The position numbers and the translations under genes are program-made. A stretch of DNA of 64,000 bases from assembly GCA_004791255.1 (NCBI GenBank), contig SRUQ01000004.1, positions 634,031-698,030 on the forward strand, in the 5' to 3' direction. This DNA is from a bacterium M00.F.Ca.ET.205.01.1.1. GTDB lineage: Bacteria > Pseudomonadota > Alphaproteobacteria > Rhizobiales > Rhizobiaceae. Shown here piece after piece: positions 9,500-19,415 of the stretch. Below the pieces are notes generated by a model. That model did no database searches. It had not been told where the DNA came from and saw only the letters and a program-made list of their open reading frames with translations. The first letter of the stretch is position 1. Each line of letters begins with the position of its first letter.

Positions 9500-11428
9500 C
9501 TAGAACGCCTGGCCAATGCCGGCATAGATGCCGAAATGCGGGTCGCCGGGGTCGCGGTTGAGTGGCACCGCGGCATCGATGCGCAATGGGCCGAACGGCG
9601 TCACATAACGCAAGCCGACGCCGGCGCCGACCTTGACGTCGGAAAAATTGGGAACAGACTCGGTCGACACCGAGCCGGCATCGACGAACGGCACGATGCC
9701 GATCGTGTCGGTGACGGCGATGCGCATTTCGACTGATGTTTCGAAGAAGGACAGGCCGCCGATCGGCTGGCCTGTAGGATCCTTGGGGCCGATGCCCTGA
9801 TAGGCATAGCCGCGCACCGAACCGCCGCCACCGGAATAGAAGCGCCGGTCGGCCGGAACGTTCTGGAGCCCCGTACCGACGATCGAGCCAACGGCGACGC
9901 GTTCGGCCAGCACGAATTTCGAGGCCGTGTCCAGCGACTGGTAGGCCGAGCCCTCGCCCTTCAGCTTGAGGAAGGCTGCACCATTCAATATGTCGTAGCT
10001 TGGCTCGGCATAGGCCAGCACCCGGAAGCCGCTGGTCGGGTTCAGCCTGCTGTCCCGGTTGTCATAGACATATTGCAGCGGAACGCTGGCGATCAGATAG
10101 GTGTGCTTGCCGAAGGCATCCGTGATCCTTGAATAGTCGAGCGCCACTTCCGCCGACACGGTCTGCTTCTTGGTCAGCTCATAGGAGAGGCCGGTGCTGC
10201 CCTTGATCGAGAAATGGTCGTAGGCGTCGGGGTGTTCCAACACCGTCTTGACGTTGACGAAGAATTTCGATGCCGGCCCGATCACGCCCGGTTTCTCGAA
10301 CATGATGCCGGCATTGTAGTTCAGCTCGGACAGGTCGTTGCTGCCGATGCCGCTGATGGCGCCCTCGATGCGCAGCTTCTCGGCCCTGCCGAACAGGTTG
10401 CGATGGCCCCAATAGCCTTCCAGCCCAAGGCCTTCCGTGTTGGAAAAGGTGCCGCCAAGCCCGAAATAGCGCGGCTTGCGCTCGCTGACCTGAACATCGA
10501 TCGGAATGTTGCCGTCGGCATCGAGCTTGTCGGCTTCCTTGAACGTTACGCTGTTGAACACTTCGAGCGCCAGCAGCCTGTCGCGCGCATCGCTGATCTC
10601 CTGCGGTGAGTATTGCCGGCCGCGCTTCAGCCCGGTCATGTATTCGGTGAAGTCGCGATCGACCTTTTCGGTGCCTTCCACCGTCGTCGCACCATATCCC
10701 GCGACCGGCCCGGCGGCGACCGTCAGCGTCACGTCGAGCGTCGAGGTGTTGTGGTCAGCGACGATCTGCCGGCCGGTCACCTCAGCCAGCGGCCTTCCCT
10801 GCTCTTTCAGCGTCCGCACGATCAGCGCCTCGGCCTTGAGCACGGCACCGGAACCGGCATCGCCACCTGATATCAGGCCGTAGTCGGCGCTCATCAGCCC
10901 GGCCGCGTCACCCTCCAGCCGGATGTTGCCGAGCGTGAATTTGGGGCCGGTGGCGACAGTGATCGCCACCGGGATCGGTTGCGGGCCTTTGAATTCGGCA
11001 TCGGGAGCCAGCTCATCGATCGGCTTGCCATCGATGGTGATGGTGACCACGCCTTCATAGCGGGCATCGGCGTAAAGCGCTGCGACCAGCTGCTCACGGT
11101 CGCCGCGCGCCTTGGCCATCAGTCCAAGCGAGCCGGACACCGGCCGGTCTTCGTCGCCCTTGAGCGACGAGGCGTTTTCCAGCTTCTTCATCAGCTCCTT
11201 GTCGGCGTCGGGAGCCGAGATGGTCACGGCATAGCGCAGCGGATCGACGATGTCGGCGTCCTCGTCGCTGGGCGATCCCCACAGCTTGATGCCGAAAATC
11301 TCGAAAGCGGCTGCCGGCTTTGATTCGGCGGCCAGCGCGGTAACGCACATCATGGCCAAAAGCAGGGCGCGCGGAAGAGCGCGCCCTGGCGCGTCCCCTC
11401 CTGACATCTGCTTTTCATGCGCCGGCAT
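9500..11428 (-). CDS. tamA: TamA, Omp85-family outer-membrane protein
   Basis: TamA is the outer-membrane half of the translocation and assembly module. The 642-residue protein has a signal peptide (LLLAMMCVTALAA region), N-terminal POTRA-type domains (about residues 50-300) and a C-terminal 16-strand beta-barrel of the bacterial surface antigen family. The barrel carries the GGSVRGY motif of the conserved L6 loop and ends in phenylalanine, as expected for BAM-inserted barrels. The ATG at 11428 is chosen; a TTG lies one codon upstream. It is the first gene of the tamA-tamB operon and is divergent from the alpha-2-macroglobulin gene across a 280-base gap. Confidence 0.92.
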   Translation of the reverse strand: MPAHEKQMSGGDAPGRALPRALLLAMMCVTALAAESKPAAAFEIFGIKLWGSPSDEDADIVDPLRYAVTISAPDADKELMKKLENASSLKGDEDRPVSGSLGLMAKARGDREQLVAALYADARYEGVVTITIDGKPIDELAPDAEFKGPQPIPVAITVATGPKFTLGNIRLEGDAAGLMSADYGLISGGDAGSGAVLKAEALIVRTLKEQGRPLAEVTGRQIVADHNTSTLDVTLTVAAGPVAGYGATTVEGTEKVDRDFTEYMTGLKRGRQYSPQEISDARDRLLALEVFNSVTFKEADKLDADGNIPIDVQVSERKPRYFGLGGTFSNTEGLGLEGYWGHRNLFGRAEKLRIEGAISGIGSNDLSELNYNAGIMFEKPGVIGPASKFFVNVKTVLEHPDAYDHFSIKGSTGLSYELTKKQTVSAEVALDYSRITDAFGKHTYLIASVPLQYVYDNRDSRLNPTSGFRVLAYAEPSYDILNGAAFLKLKGEGSAYQSLDTASKFVLAERVAVGSIVGTGLQNVPADRRFYSGGGGSVRGYAYQGIGPKDPTGQPIGGLSFFETSVEMRIAVTDTIGIVPFVDAGSVSTESVPNFSDVKVGAGVGLRYVTPFGPLRIDAAVPLNRDPGDPHFGIYAGIGQAF

Positions 11429-11708
11429 CAAGACACCCTAGTTCGCAAAACTAAAATTGGAATGAAGTTCTGAAGCGCTCGTAAAGGGGCCACAATCCAA
11501 TTGTCTGAAATAGGACGGGCTTGGAATTCACACCTTCTGCGTTTCCGCAAGAATGCGTGATCCCCTGTCCTATGGAGGTTACTGTTCGCATACCGGCCCT
11601 TGGCCGGAAAATAAACCGTTGGCAGGCGGCACCTGCCGCGTCCGCGCGTTGACAAGCCCGACTGAAGCTTGAACATGCCCGGACGTTTGCACTTGTCTGG
11701 AGGGTGTT

Positions 11709-14700
11709 ATGGCAATGCGCGCGGCTCGTGGTCTGTCTTTTCTGATCCTTCTTTTCTTCGCCTGGGGCACTGTCGCGCAAGCGGCTGAGGCCCGGCGAAT
11801 CGCAACGACCGACAATTCCGATTATTTCGGCTTTGATCTCAGGTCCGACCAGAATGTCACGCTCGACCAGTGCAAAACGACATGCCTTGGCGATCCGGCC
11901 TGCCGCGCCTTCACCTACAACACCAAGGCCAAATGGTGCTTTCTCAAATCCGACTATAACCAGCTAAAGACCTTCAATGGCGCGGTCGCCGGCAAGGTCG
12001 TCAATATCGACGGCGATCCCGACATCGGCGCCCCGCCGGAACTCGCCTTTTTCCCCAACTGGATGGGCGACCAGGCCCAGCAATACCGCAACAAGCTGCT
12101 CGGCCCGGCCTTCGACAAGCCGACCGAGGGCATGGCAGCGCTGCTGTCGTCCGCCGAGCAGGCCGTGCTGACCGGCGATCATCGCTCCGCCATGCAGAAA
12201 TACGAATCCGCCGTCTCGGTCCTGCCGGACGATGGCCAGCTCTGGCTCAACCTGGCGCGTGAAACGCTAGCCGTGCAGCCGGCCCCCAGCACCTCCGAAG
12301 CGTCTACTTTGCCGACGAACGCCACGTCCGCTGCTTTCAACGCCTACAAGCTGCTGCGCACTACCAAGACGCGCGCCGAGGTGCTGGCGCTGCTCGCCGA
12401 CGGCCTCGACAAGCGTGACCTCTATCGTCCGGCGCTGCAGGCCTATGAGGCCAGCCTTGCGCTGGTGCCTTCGCCGGCGGTGCAGGCCGGTTATGCCGAC
12501 CTCAAGGCCCGCAAGGGCTTCCGCGTCATCGACCACAGCGTCGATGCCGACACCAGCGCGCCGCGCATCTGCGCTCAATTCTCCGAGGAACTGGTCAAGA
12601 CCGGCGTCGACTATGCGCAGTTCGTTACTGTCGACAACGCGCCGCCCAAGGGCGTCGAGGCCAAGGACAAGCAGATCTGCGTCGAGGGCCTGGAGCACGG
12701 CCAGCATTATGACGTCACCTTCCGCGCCGGCCTGCCGGCCGCCATCGGCGAAGTGACCGCCGCGCCGACGGTGCTGTCGATCTATGTGCAGGATCGTGCG
12801 CCGTCCGCCCGCTTCACCGGCGACAGCTTCGTGCTGCCGGCCGGCGCGCGCCGCGGCATCCCGGTCGTCACCGTCAACATGAACGCCGCCGAAATGAAGC
12901 TCTACCGCATCGGCGACCGTTCGCTGGCGCAGCTTCTCTCAGGCTATCAGTTCCTGCATCAGCTCGACAGCTATGACATCTCGAACATTGCCGAGCAGAT
13001 CGGGGCGCCGGTCTGGCAAGGCCAGCTCGATATCGTCAACGACCTCAACAAGGAGGTCACCACCTCCTTCCCGGTCGACGAAGCCCTGCCGCAGCGCAAG
13101 CCCGGTGTCTATGTGCTGACGGCGCAAGCCCTCGGCGACAAGAGCGACGACTATGATTCGATGGCGACGCAGTGGTTCGTCGTCTCCGACATCGGTCTGT
13201 CGACCTATACTGGCCAGGACGGGCTCAACGTCTTTGCCCGTTCGCTGGGCAACGCCAAGCCGATAGCCGGTGCGGAACTGACGCTGGTTGCCCGCAACAA
13301 CGAGGTTCTGGGCACCGCGACGTCGGATGCCGATGGTCACGCCGTCTTCAATCCCGGCCTGACGCGCGGCGACAGCGGCATGGCACCGGCCGTGCTGATG
13401 GCCAAGCAGGGCGACAATGACTTCGTCTTCCTCGACATGGCGAAAGCCGGTTTCGATCTCTCCGACCGCGGCGTCACCGGCCGGGCCGCACCTGGCGCGC
13501 TCGACGTCTATGCCTGGACCGAGCGCGGCATCTACCGCGCGGGCGAGGATGTCCATGTCGCCGCCCTTGCCCGCGACGGTGCAGCCAAGGCGGTCGAGAA
13601 CCTGCCGCTGACCTTCATCTTCTCGCGCCCCGACGGCGTCGAGGACCGCCGCATCGTCAGCGACGGCGCATCTGCCGGTGGCCATGCCGTCGACTTGCCG
13701 CTGCAGCCCAACGCCATGCGCGGCACCTGGTCGGTGTCGATCTACACCGATCCCAAGCAGCCGGCGGTCGCCAGCCAGATGTTCCTGGTCGAGGATTTCG
13801 TGCCGGATCGCATCGAATTCGACATGAAGGCTGACAAGCAGGAAATCGCCCAGGGCGAAACCGCCAATATCAACATTGACGGCCGCTTCCTCTATGGCGC
13901 GCCCGCCGCTGGCCTCGCCCTGGAAGGCGAGTTGACCCTGTCGACGGCACGCGACTGGGATCGCTTCCCCAACTATTCCTTCGGCCTCGCCGACGAGCAG
14001 TCGTCGGAGCCGACGGTCACCCCGTTGGCCGATCTGCCCGTGGTTGGCGATGACGGCAAGGTCACCTTCCCGGTTACCGTCGATCAATTGCCGTCGACCA
14101 CCAAACTGGTCGACGCCAAGGTAACCGTGCGCATGCGCGAAACCGGCGGCCGCGCCATCGAGCGCTCGCTTAACATCGGCATTCGCCCGCAAGGCCATAT
14201 GATCGGCATCCGTCCGGACTTCGCCGACGGGGAAGTGCCGCAGGGCGGCACGGCCAAATTCAGCCTGATCGCCGTCGATCCGGAAGGCAAGCGCGAAGCG
14301 TTGAAAGGCGCGCAGTGGACGCTGGTCAAGGTCGAGCGCAATTATCAGTGGTACCGCTCCAACAACTCCTGGAACTACGAACCGGTCACCTTCACCAAGT
14401 CGATCGCCAATGGCCAGGTCGATCTCACCGCCGATGGCGACGCAACCGTGTCCCTGTCCGTGCCGGTCGACTGGGGTCAGTACCGGCTCGAGGTCGAGAC
14501 GGCGGATCCCGAAGGGCCGGCCACCAGCTACGAATTCGATGCCGGCTGGTACGTCGCCTCGACCACGACCGAGACGCCCGACGGCCTGGAAATCGCCCTG
14601 GACAAGGATAATTATGCCGCGGGTGAAGTGGCCAAGCTCAAGGTCTCGCCGCATTTTGCCGGCGAACTACTGATCAATATCGGCTCCGACAAGCTGTTGA

Positions 14701-17195
14701 AGACGGTCACGGCGTCGGTGCCGGCCGGCGGCAGCACCGTCGACATCCCGGTCGGCGACGACTGGGGCGCCGGCGCCTATGTCACGGCCACCTTGTTCCG
14801 CCCCGGTGACGCGCAGGAAAGCCGCATGCCGGCCCGCGCCATCGGCGTGAAGTGGCTCAAGGTCGATCCGGGCTCGAAGAAGCTCGCGATCACGCTGACC
14901 CCGCCGGACAAGACCATGCCGCGCCAGCAGCTGTCGATTCCGGTTTCCGTGGCCGGTGTGCAGCCGGGCACCAATGCCTATGTCACGGTCGCGGCAGTCG
15001 ATGTCGGCATTCTCAACCTGACCAACTACAAGGCGCCGGATCCGGAAAACTGGTTCTTCGGTCAGCGCATGCTGGGCATGGAAATCCGTGACATCTATGG
15101 CCGCCTGATCGATGGCTCGCTCGGCACCATGGGCAAGCTCCGGACCGGCGGCGACGGCGCCAACATGCAGACGCAAGGCAGCCCGCCGACCGAAAAGCTG
15201 GTCGCCTTCTTCTCCGGCGTCGTTCAGCTCGACGCAGACGGCAAGGCGCGTATCGACTTCGACATCCCGCAGTTCAACGGCACCGTGCGCGTCATGGCTG
15301 TCGCCTGGACCAAGGAAGCGGTTGGCCACGCCCAGACCGACGTCATCGTGCGTGACCCGATCGTGATCACCGCCGGCCTGCCGCGCTTCCTGGCGCCCGG
15401 CGATGCCGCCGTCATGCGCCTCGATGTCGCCGACACCGACGGCCCTGCCGGCGACTATGCGCTGTCTATCGACACCACGGGCGACCTGTCGACCGGCGAC
15501 AAGCCCCTGCCCCAGAAGCTGACGCTCGCTCAGGGCAAGCGCCAGACATTGACCGTGCCGCTGATCGCACAGACGGCGGGCAATGCCTCGCTCACCATCA
15601 AGCTGGCACATGCCGACGGCACCAAGGTCGAGCAGACGCTCTATGTGCCGGTGCGCCCGGCGCAGCTGCCGGTCACCACGCGCCTGGTGGTCGACCTCAA
15701 GGGCAATGGCGGTGCATTGCGCGTCGACAAGGAATTGTTGGCGGCAAGCCTGCTCGATGGCGCTTCTGTCTCCGTCGGCGTTTCGCAGACGGCAGCCTTC
15801 GACGTGCCTTCGCTGCTGATGACACTCGACCGCTATCCCTATGGTTGCGCCGAGCAGACCACCAGCCGAGCCATGCCACTTCTCTACGTCAACGAGATGG
15901 CCTCGGGCATCGGTATGGAAGCTGACCCCGACCTGCATGGCCGCATCCAGGATGCCGTCTACAAGGTTCTGAGCTACCAGGCCTCGGCCGGCAGCTTCGG
16001 CCTGTGGGGCCCCGGTTCCGGCGACCTCTGGCTCGACGCCTATGTCACCGAGTTCCTGACCAGGGCACGCGAGCAGAAATACGACGTGCCGGCTCTGGCC
16101 ATGAACCAGGCGCTGAGCAATCTGCAGAACTCGCTCGGCTACGACCAGAGCGTACAGGACCGCGGCAGCGAGATCGCCTACGCGCTCTACGTGCTGGCCC
16201 GCAACAAGAAGGCCTCGATCGGCGACCTGCGTTATTACGCCGATACCCAGCTCGAAGCCTTCTCCAGCCCGATGGCTGTTGCCCAGCTGGCCGCGAGCCT
16301 GGCGCTCTACGGCGATACGCAGCGTTCGGAAGCGACGTTCAAGACCGCGCTGCAGCTCGCCAAGTCGAGCACCGACTACGACTACTACCGCTCCGACTAC
16401 GGCTCGCGGCTGCGTGACGGCGCCGCGATGCTGGCGCTGGCGGCGGAATCGAAGCCGGTTTCCTCTATCGTGCCGGAGCTGATCAAGCTGGTGACCAGGG
16501 AACGCGCCGAAGTCCGCTGGACCAGCACCCAGGACGATTCCTGGATGCTGCTGGCGGCTCGCGCGCTGAAGGAAGGCAATGATTCGATCACGCTGACCGT
16601 CAATGGCACGCCCCATTCCGGCGGCTATTCCAACCAGGTCAATGGCAGCGAGCTGGTCGACAGCCCGCTGACCATCGCCAACACCGGCAAGACCCCGCTG
16701 CAAGCCGTCGTCACCACCGTGGCGTCGCCGATCCAGCCTTTGCCGGCGGGTGGCGAGGGCTTCACCATCGATCGCACCTACTACAAGCTCGATGGCACCG
16801 AAGCCAATGTGACGGAGGCTACCCAGAACGAACGCTATGTCGTTGTGCTCAAGATCAACGAGCAGAACAGCTGGCCGTCGCGTCTGCTGGTCACCGACCT
16901 GTTGCCGGCCGGCTTCGAGATCGACAATCCCGGCCTGGTTTCCAGCGCCCAGCTGTCGAACTTCTCCTGGCTGACGCAGACCGATGCGGCCCATCTCGAA
17001 TTTCGCGACGACCGTTTCGTCGCGGCGTTCAACCCGGCCGACGGAGACCATGACCACAATCTGACGCTTGCCTATGTCGTGCGTGCGGTGACGCCTGGCA
17101 CCTACGCGCATCCGGCAGCCACGATTGAAGACATGTACCGGCCGCAATATTCGGCCCGCACCGCCACCGGCATGATGGAGATCAAGGCGCCGTAA
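11709..17195 (+). CDS. alpha-2-macroglobulin family protein with N-terminal PAN/apple domain
   Basis: This is a bacterial alpha-2-macroglobulin, a periplasmic protease trap thought to guard the cell envelope. It has 1828 residues. A Sec signal peptide ends near AQA-AEA, with no lipobox cysteine, unlike E. coli YfhM, which is a lipoprotein. Residues about 35-90 form a PAN/apple-like domain with paired cysteines (LDQCKTTCLGDPACRAF). A short TPR-like segment follows (about 130-190), then the MG domains. The thioester motif YGCAEQ is intact, with Cys1380 and Gln1383. GGAGGG sits seven bases before the start. The downstream pbpC gene is its usual partner, matching the known yfhM-pbpC pairing. Confidence 0.93.
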   Translation: MAMRAARGLSFLILLFFAWGTVAQAAEARRIATTDNSDYFGFDLRSDQNVTLDQCKTTCLGDPACRAFTYNTKAKWCFLKSDYNQLKTFNGAVAGKVVNIDGDPDIGAPPELAFFPNWMGDQAQQYRNKLLGPAFDKPTEGMAALLSSAEQAVLTGDHRSAMQKYESAVSVLPDDGQLWLNLARETLAVQPAPSTSEASTLPTNATSAAFNAYKLLRTTKTRAEVLALLADGLDKRDLYRPALQAYEASLALVPSPAVQAGYADLKARKGFRVIDHSVDADTSAPRICAQFSEELVKTGVDYAQFVTVDNAPPKGVEAKDKQICVEGLEHGQHYDVTFRAGLPAAIGEVTAAPTVLSIYVQDRAPSARFTGDSFVLPAGARRGIPVVTVNMNAAEMKLYRIGDRSLAQLLSGYQFLHQLDSYDISNIAEQIGAPVWQGQLDIVNDLNKEVTTSFPVDEALPQRKPGVYVLTAQALGDKSDDYDSMATQWFVVSDIGLSTYTGQDGLNVFARSLGNAKPIAGAELTLVARNNEVLGTATSDADGHAVFNPGLTRGDSGMAPAVLMAKQGDNDFVFLDMAKAGFDLSDRGVTGRAAPGALDVYAWTERGIYRAGEDVHVAALARDGAAKAVENLPLTFIFSRPDGVEDRRIVSDGASAGGHAVDLPLQPNAMRGTWSVSIYTDPKQPAVASQMFLVEDFVPDRIEFDMKADKQEIAQGETANINIDGRFLYGAPAAGLALEGELTLSTARDWDRFPNYSFGLADEQSSEPTVTPLADLPVVGDDGKVTFPVTVDQLPSTTKLVDAKVTVRMRETGGRAIERSLNIGIRPQGHMIGIRPDFADGEVPQGGTAKFSLIAVDPEGKREALKGAQWTLVKVERNYQWYRSNNSWNYEPVTFTKSIANGQVDLTADGDATVSLSVPVDWGQYRLEVETADPEGPATSYEFDAGWYVASTTTETPDGLEIALDKDNYAAGEVAKLKVSPHFAGELLINIGSDKLLKTVTASVPAGGSTVDIPVGDDWGAGAYVTATLFRPGDAQESRMPARAIGVKWLKVDPGSKKLAITLTPPDKTMPRQQLSIPVSVAGVQPGTNAYVTVAAVDVGILNLTNYKAPDPENWFFGQRMLGMEIRDIYGRLIDGSLGTMGKLRTGGDGANMQTQGSPPTEKLVAFFSGVVQLDADGKARIDFDIPQFNGTVRVMAVAWTKEAVGHAQTDVIVRDPIVITAGLPRFLAPGDAAVMRLDVADTDGPAGDYALSIDTTGDLSTGDKPLPQKLTLAQGKRQTLTVPLIAQTAGNASLTIKLAHADGTKVEQTLYVPVRPAQLPVTTRLVVDLKGNGGALRVDKELLAASLLDGASVSVGVSQTAAFDVPSLLMTLDRYPYGCAEQTTSRAMPLLYVNEMASGIGMEADPDLHGRIQDAVYKVLSYQASAGSFGLWGPGSGDLWLDAYVTEFLTRAREQKYDVPALAMNQALSNLQNSLGYDQSVQDRGSEIAYALYVLARNKKASIGDLRYYADTQLEAFSSPMAVAQLAASLALYGDTQRSEATFKTALQLAKSSTDYDYYRSDYGSRLRDGAAMLALAAESKPVSSIVPELIKLVTRERAEVRWTSTQDDSWMLLAARALKEGNDSITLTVNGTPHSGGYSNQVNGSELVDSPLTIANTGKTPLQAVVTTVASPIQPLPAGGEGFTIDRTYYKLDGTEANVTEATQNERYVVVLKINEQNSWPSRLLVTDLLPAGFEIDNPGLVSSAQLSNFSWLTQTDAAHLEFRDDRFVAAFNPADGDHDHNLTLAYVVRAVTPGTYAHPAATIEDMYRPQYSARTATGMMEIKAP

Positions 17196-17245
17196 GGCGC
17201 CGATGGTAGCGATCATGCAAATGGCGATTGCGCTTGCGACAGTTT

Positions 17246-17275
17246 CCTTCTCCCCGTCACGATCCGGGGAGAAGG
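17246..17275. repeat. dispersed palindromic repeat (11-bp stem) between the macroglobulin and pbpC genes
   Basis: CCTTCTCCCCG and CGGGGAGAAGG are perfect 11-base arms around an 8-base loop. They are followed by GTGCCGGCAGGCGGATGAG. This arrangement matches what I remember as a common rhizobial intergenic palindrome; its copy number cannot be checked here. It may serve as a hairpin terminator or attenuator. The ATG at 17289 falls inside the tail of this repeat. Confidence 0.6.
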
Positions 17276-17303
17276 TGCCGGCAGGCGGATGAGAGGCGGC
17301 GTC

Positions 17304-19397
17304 ATGCTCTCCAGAAAGTTCCTTCGTCGAACAGCCATCGCGGGAGCCTCGCTGTTCGGGCTTGCGGCAATTGCCGTGGCCTCCCTCTGGGAGCTCGACC
17401 GTGCCTTCCCGCCGCCGCTGCCGCCGACGCTGACCGTCTCGACCGAAGTGCAGGACCGCGACGGCCAGCTGCTGCGCGCCTTCGCCACCTCTGACGGCTA
17501 CTGGCGGCTCGAAACCCGCCTCGACCAGGTAGACAAGCAATTCGTCGACATGCTGGTCACCTATGAGGACAAGCGCTTCTGGGACCATGAGGGCGTCGAC
17601 GTGCTGGCGCTCGGCCGCGCCGCCGGCCAGTTCATCACCAGCGGCCACATCGTGTCGGGCGGCTCGACCCTGTCAATGCAGCTTGCCCGCCTGATCGAGC
17701 CGCGCGAAAGCCGCAGCCTCGGCTCCAAGATCAAACAGATGCTGCGCGCCATCCAGATCGAGCGGCGGCTGTCCAAGCGCGAGATCCTCGAACGCTATCT
17801 GACATTGGCGCCCTATGGCGGCAACCTGGAAGGCGTGCGCGCCGCCTCGCTCGCCTATTTCGGCAAGGAGCCGAAGCGGCTCACCGTTTCCGAGGCCGCC
17901 CTGCTCGTCGCCCTCCCCCAATTGCCGGAAAAGCGGCGGCCCGACCGCAACCTCCAAATCGCCCACGCCGCCCGTGATCGGGTGCTGACCCGCATGGTTT
18001 CGTCAGGCCTGCTTGGCGAACGAGAGGCCGCGCGCGCGGCGCTCGACGACGTGTCCGGCCTGCGCCGCACCTTGCCGGCACTTGCCGCGCACGCGGCCTA
18101 TGCCATGCTGCCCAAGGCGGTTCCCGGTCAGCCGCTGAAACTGACGATCCGCAAAAGCGTCCAGGCAGGGCTGGAGCAGGTGGCGCGCGACGCCGCCACC
18201 AAGCTCGGGCCGCGTCTCTCCGTCGCCATGGTGTTGGCCGATTCCCGCACCGGCGACATTCTGGGCGAAGTCGGCTCGGCCAATTTCTTCGATGCCAGCC
18301 GCTCCGGCTGGATCGATATGACCAAGATCGTGCGTTCGCCCGGCTCGACGCTGAAGCCCTTCATCTATGGCCTCGCCTTCGAGCAGGGGCTGGTGGCGCA
18401 GGAAACGCTGATCGAGGACAGCCCGGTCGATTTCGCCGGCTACCGGCCGAAGAATTTCGACATGGGCTACCAGGGCGATGTCTCGATCCGCCAGGCGCTG
18501 CAGTTGTCGCTCAACGTGCCTGCGATCCGCGTGCTCGACGCGGTCGGGCCGGCGCGGCTGACGGCGCGCTTCCGCCAGGCAGGGGTCAACCCGATCCTGC
18601 CCATCAACGAGGCGCCGGGCTTGGCCATCGGCCTCGGCGGCGTCGGCGTGACGCTGCGCGACCTTGTCCAGCTCTACACGGGGCTCGCCAATGGCGGCAG
18701 GACGCACACGCTGCACGACGGAACCGAGAGCGCAAACGCCGAAAGCGCCACCAGCGCCACGATCCTCAACGATCAGGCCAACTGGCAGATCATAGACATA
18801 CTGTCGGGCGTCAAACCGCCCGAGGGCGCCCTGCAGCGCGGCATCGCCTACAAGACCGGCACCTCCTACGGCTATCGCGACGCCTGGTCGGTCGGCTTCG
18901 ACGGCCGCTATGTCCTGGGCGTCTGGGTCGGCCGCCCCGATGCCGGCGCGGTGCCGGGCCTCTCCGGCTATGTCTCGGCCGCCCCCATCCTGTTCGAGGG
19001 TTTTGTCCGCTCGGGCCTGGCGACGGTGCCGCTACAGGACAAGCCGCCCGGCGTCTTCAGCCCTAAACGTAACGAACTGCCAGTGACGCTCGCCCGCTTC
19101 GGCGCTGGCGCGGACGGGTTGGTGCAGGCAGCCCCCACCGAACCCGCGCCGACCATCATCTTCCCGCCCGATGGCGCCCGTGTCGACCTCGACACCAATT
19201 CGGCCGATGCCTCGCCGCTGGTGCTGAAACTGCAAGGTGGACGCGCACCGTTCCGCTGGCTCGCCAACGGCAAGCCGCTCATCGGCATCGATCGCCGCCG
19301 CACCGCCACCTGGCTGCCCGACGGCGCCGGCTATTCGACCCTGACCGTCATCGACGCGGCGGGACGCGCGGCCAGCGTGAAGGTGTTCGTCGAGTGA
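17304..19397 (+). CDS. pbpC: penicillin-binding protein 1C
   Basis: PbpC is a bifunctional peptidoglycan glycosyltransferase and transpeptidase-like enzyme anchored in the inner membrane. The 697 residues show an N-terminal membrane helix, the GT51 domain with the catalytic motif EDKRFWDHEG, the transpeptidase SxxK motif (STLK, serine about residue 348), a KTGTSYG motif, and a C-terminal BiPBP_C beta domain typical of PbpC. An in-frame ATG at 17289 is possible but lies inside the palindromic repeat, so the ATG at 17304 is preferred. It follows the macroglobulin gene on the same strand by about 110 bases and probably shares its transcript. Confidence 0.93.
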   Translation: MLSRKFLRRTAIAGASLFGLAAIAVASLWELDRAFPPPLPPTLTVSTEVQDRDGQLLRAFATSDGYWRLETRLDQVDKQFVDMLVTYEDKRFWDHEGVDVLALGRAAGQFITSGHIVSGGSTLSMQLARLIEPRESRSLGSKIKQMLRAIQIERRLSKREILERYLTLAPYGGNLEGVRAASLAYFGKEPKRLTVSEAALLVALPQLPEKRRPDRNLQIAHAARDRVLTRMVSSGLLGEREAARAALDDVSGLRRTLPALAAHAAYAMLPKAVPGQPLKLTIRKSVQAGLEQVARDAATKLGPRLSVAMVLADSRTGDILGEVGSANFFDASRSGWIDMTKIVRSPGSTLKPFIYGLAFEQGLVAQETLIEDSPVDFAGYRPKNFDMGYQGDVSIRQALQLSLNVPAIRVLDAVGPARLTARFRQAGVNPILPINEAPGLAIGLGGVGVTLRDLVQLYTGLANGGRTHTLHDGTESANAESATSATILNDQANWQIIDILSGVKPPEGALQRGIAYKTGTSYGYRDAWSVGFDGRYVLGVWVGRPDAGAVPGLSGYVSAAPILFEGFVRSGLATVPLQDKPPGVFSPKRNELPVTLARFGAGADGLVQAAPTEPAPTIIFPPDGARVDLDTNSADASPLVLKLQGGRAPFRWLANGKPLIGIDRRRTATWLPDGAGYSTLTVIDAAGRAASVKVFVE

Positions 19398-19415
19398 AAG
19401 CGCTCCTTCAATAGA

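Noticed and set aside
11432-11708. Short minus-strand open frames in the gap between tamA and the macroglobulin gene
   Set aside because: They lack ribosome sites and known motifs, and overlap each other; the region is better read as a divergent promoter region.
12939-14654. Long minus-strand open frame opposite the middle of the macroglobulin gene
   Set aside because: Antisense shadow in high-GC DNA; no ribosome site and no recognised motif.
14667-17648. A 993-codon open frame on the minus strand opposite the macroglobulin gene
   Set aside because: It is an antisense shadow of a real GC-rich gene: its composition is rich in Arg, Gly, Ala, Val and His, it has no recognisable domain, and the plus-strand gene has an intact thioester motif.
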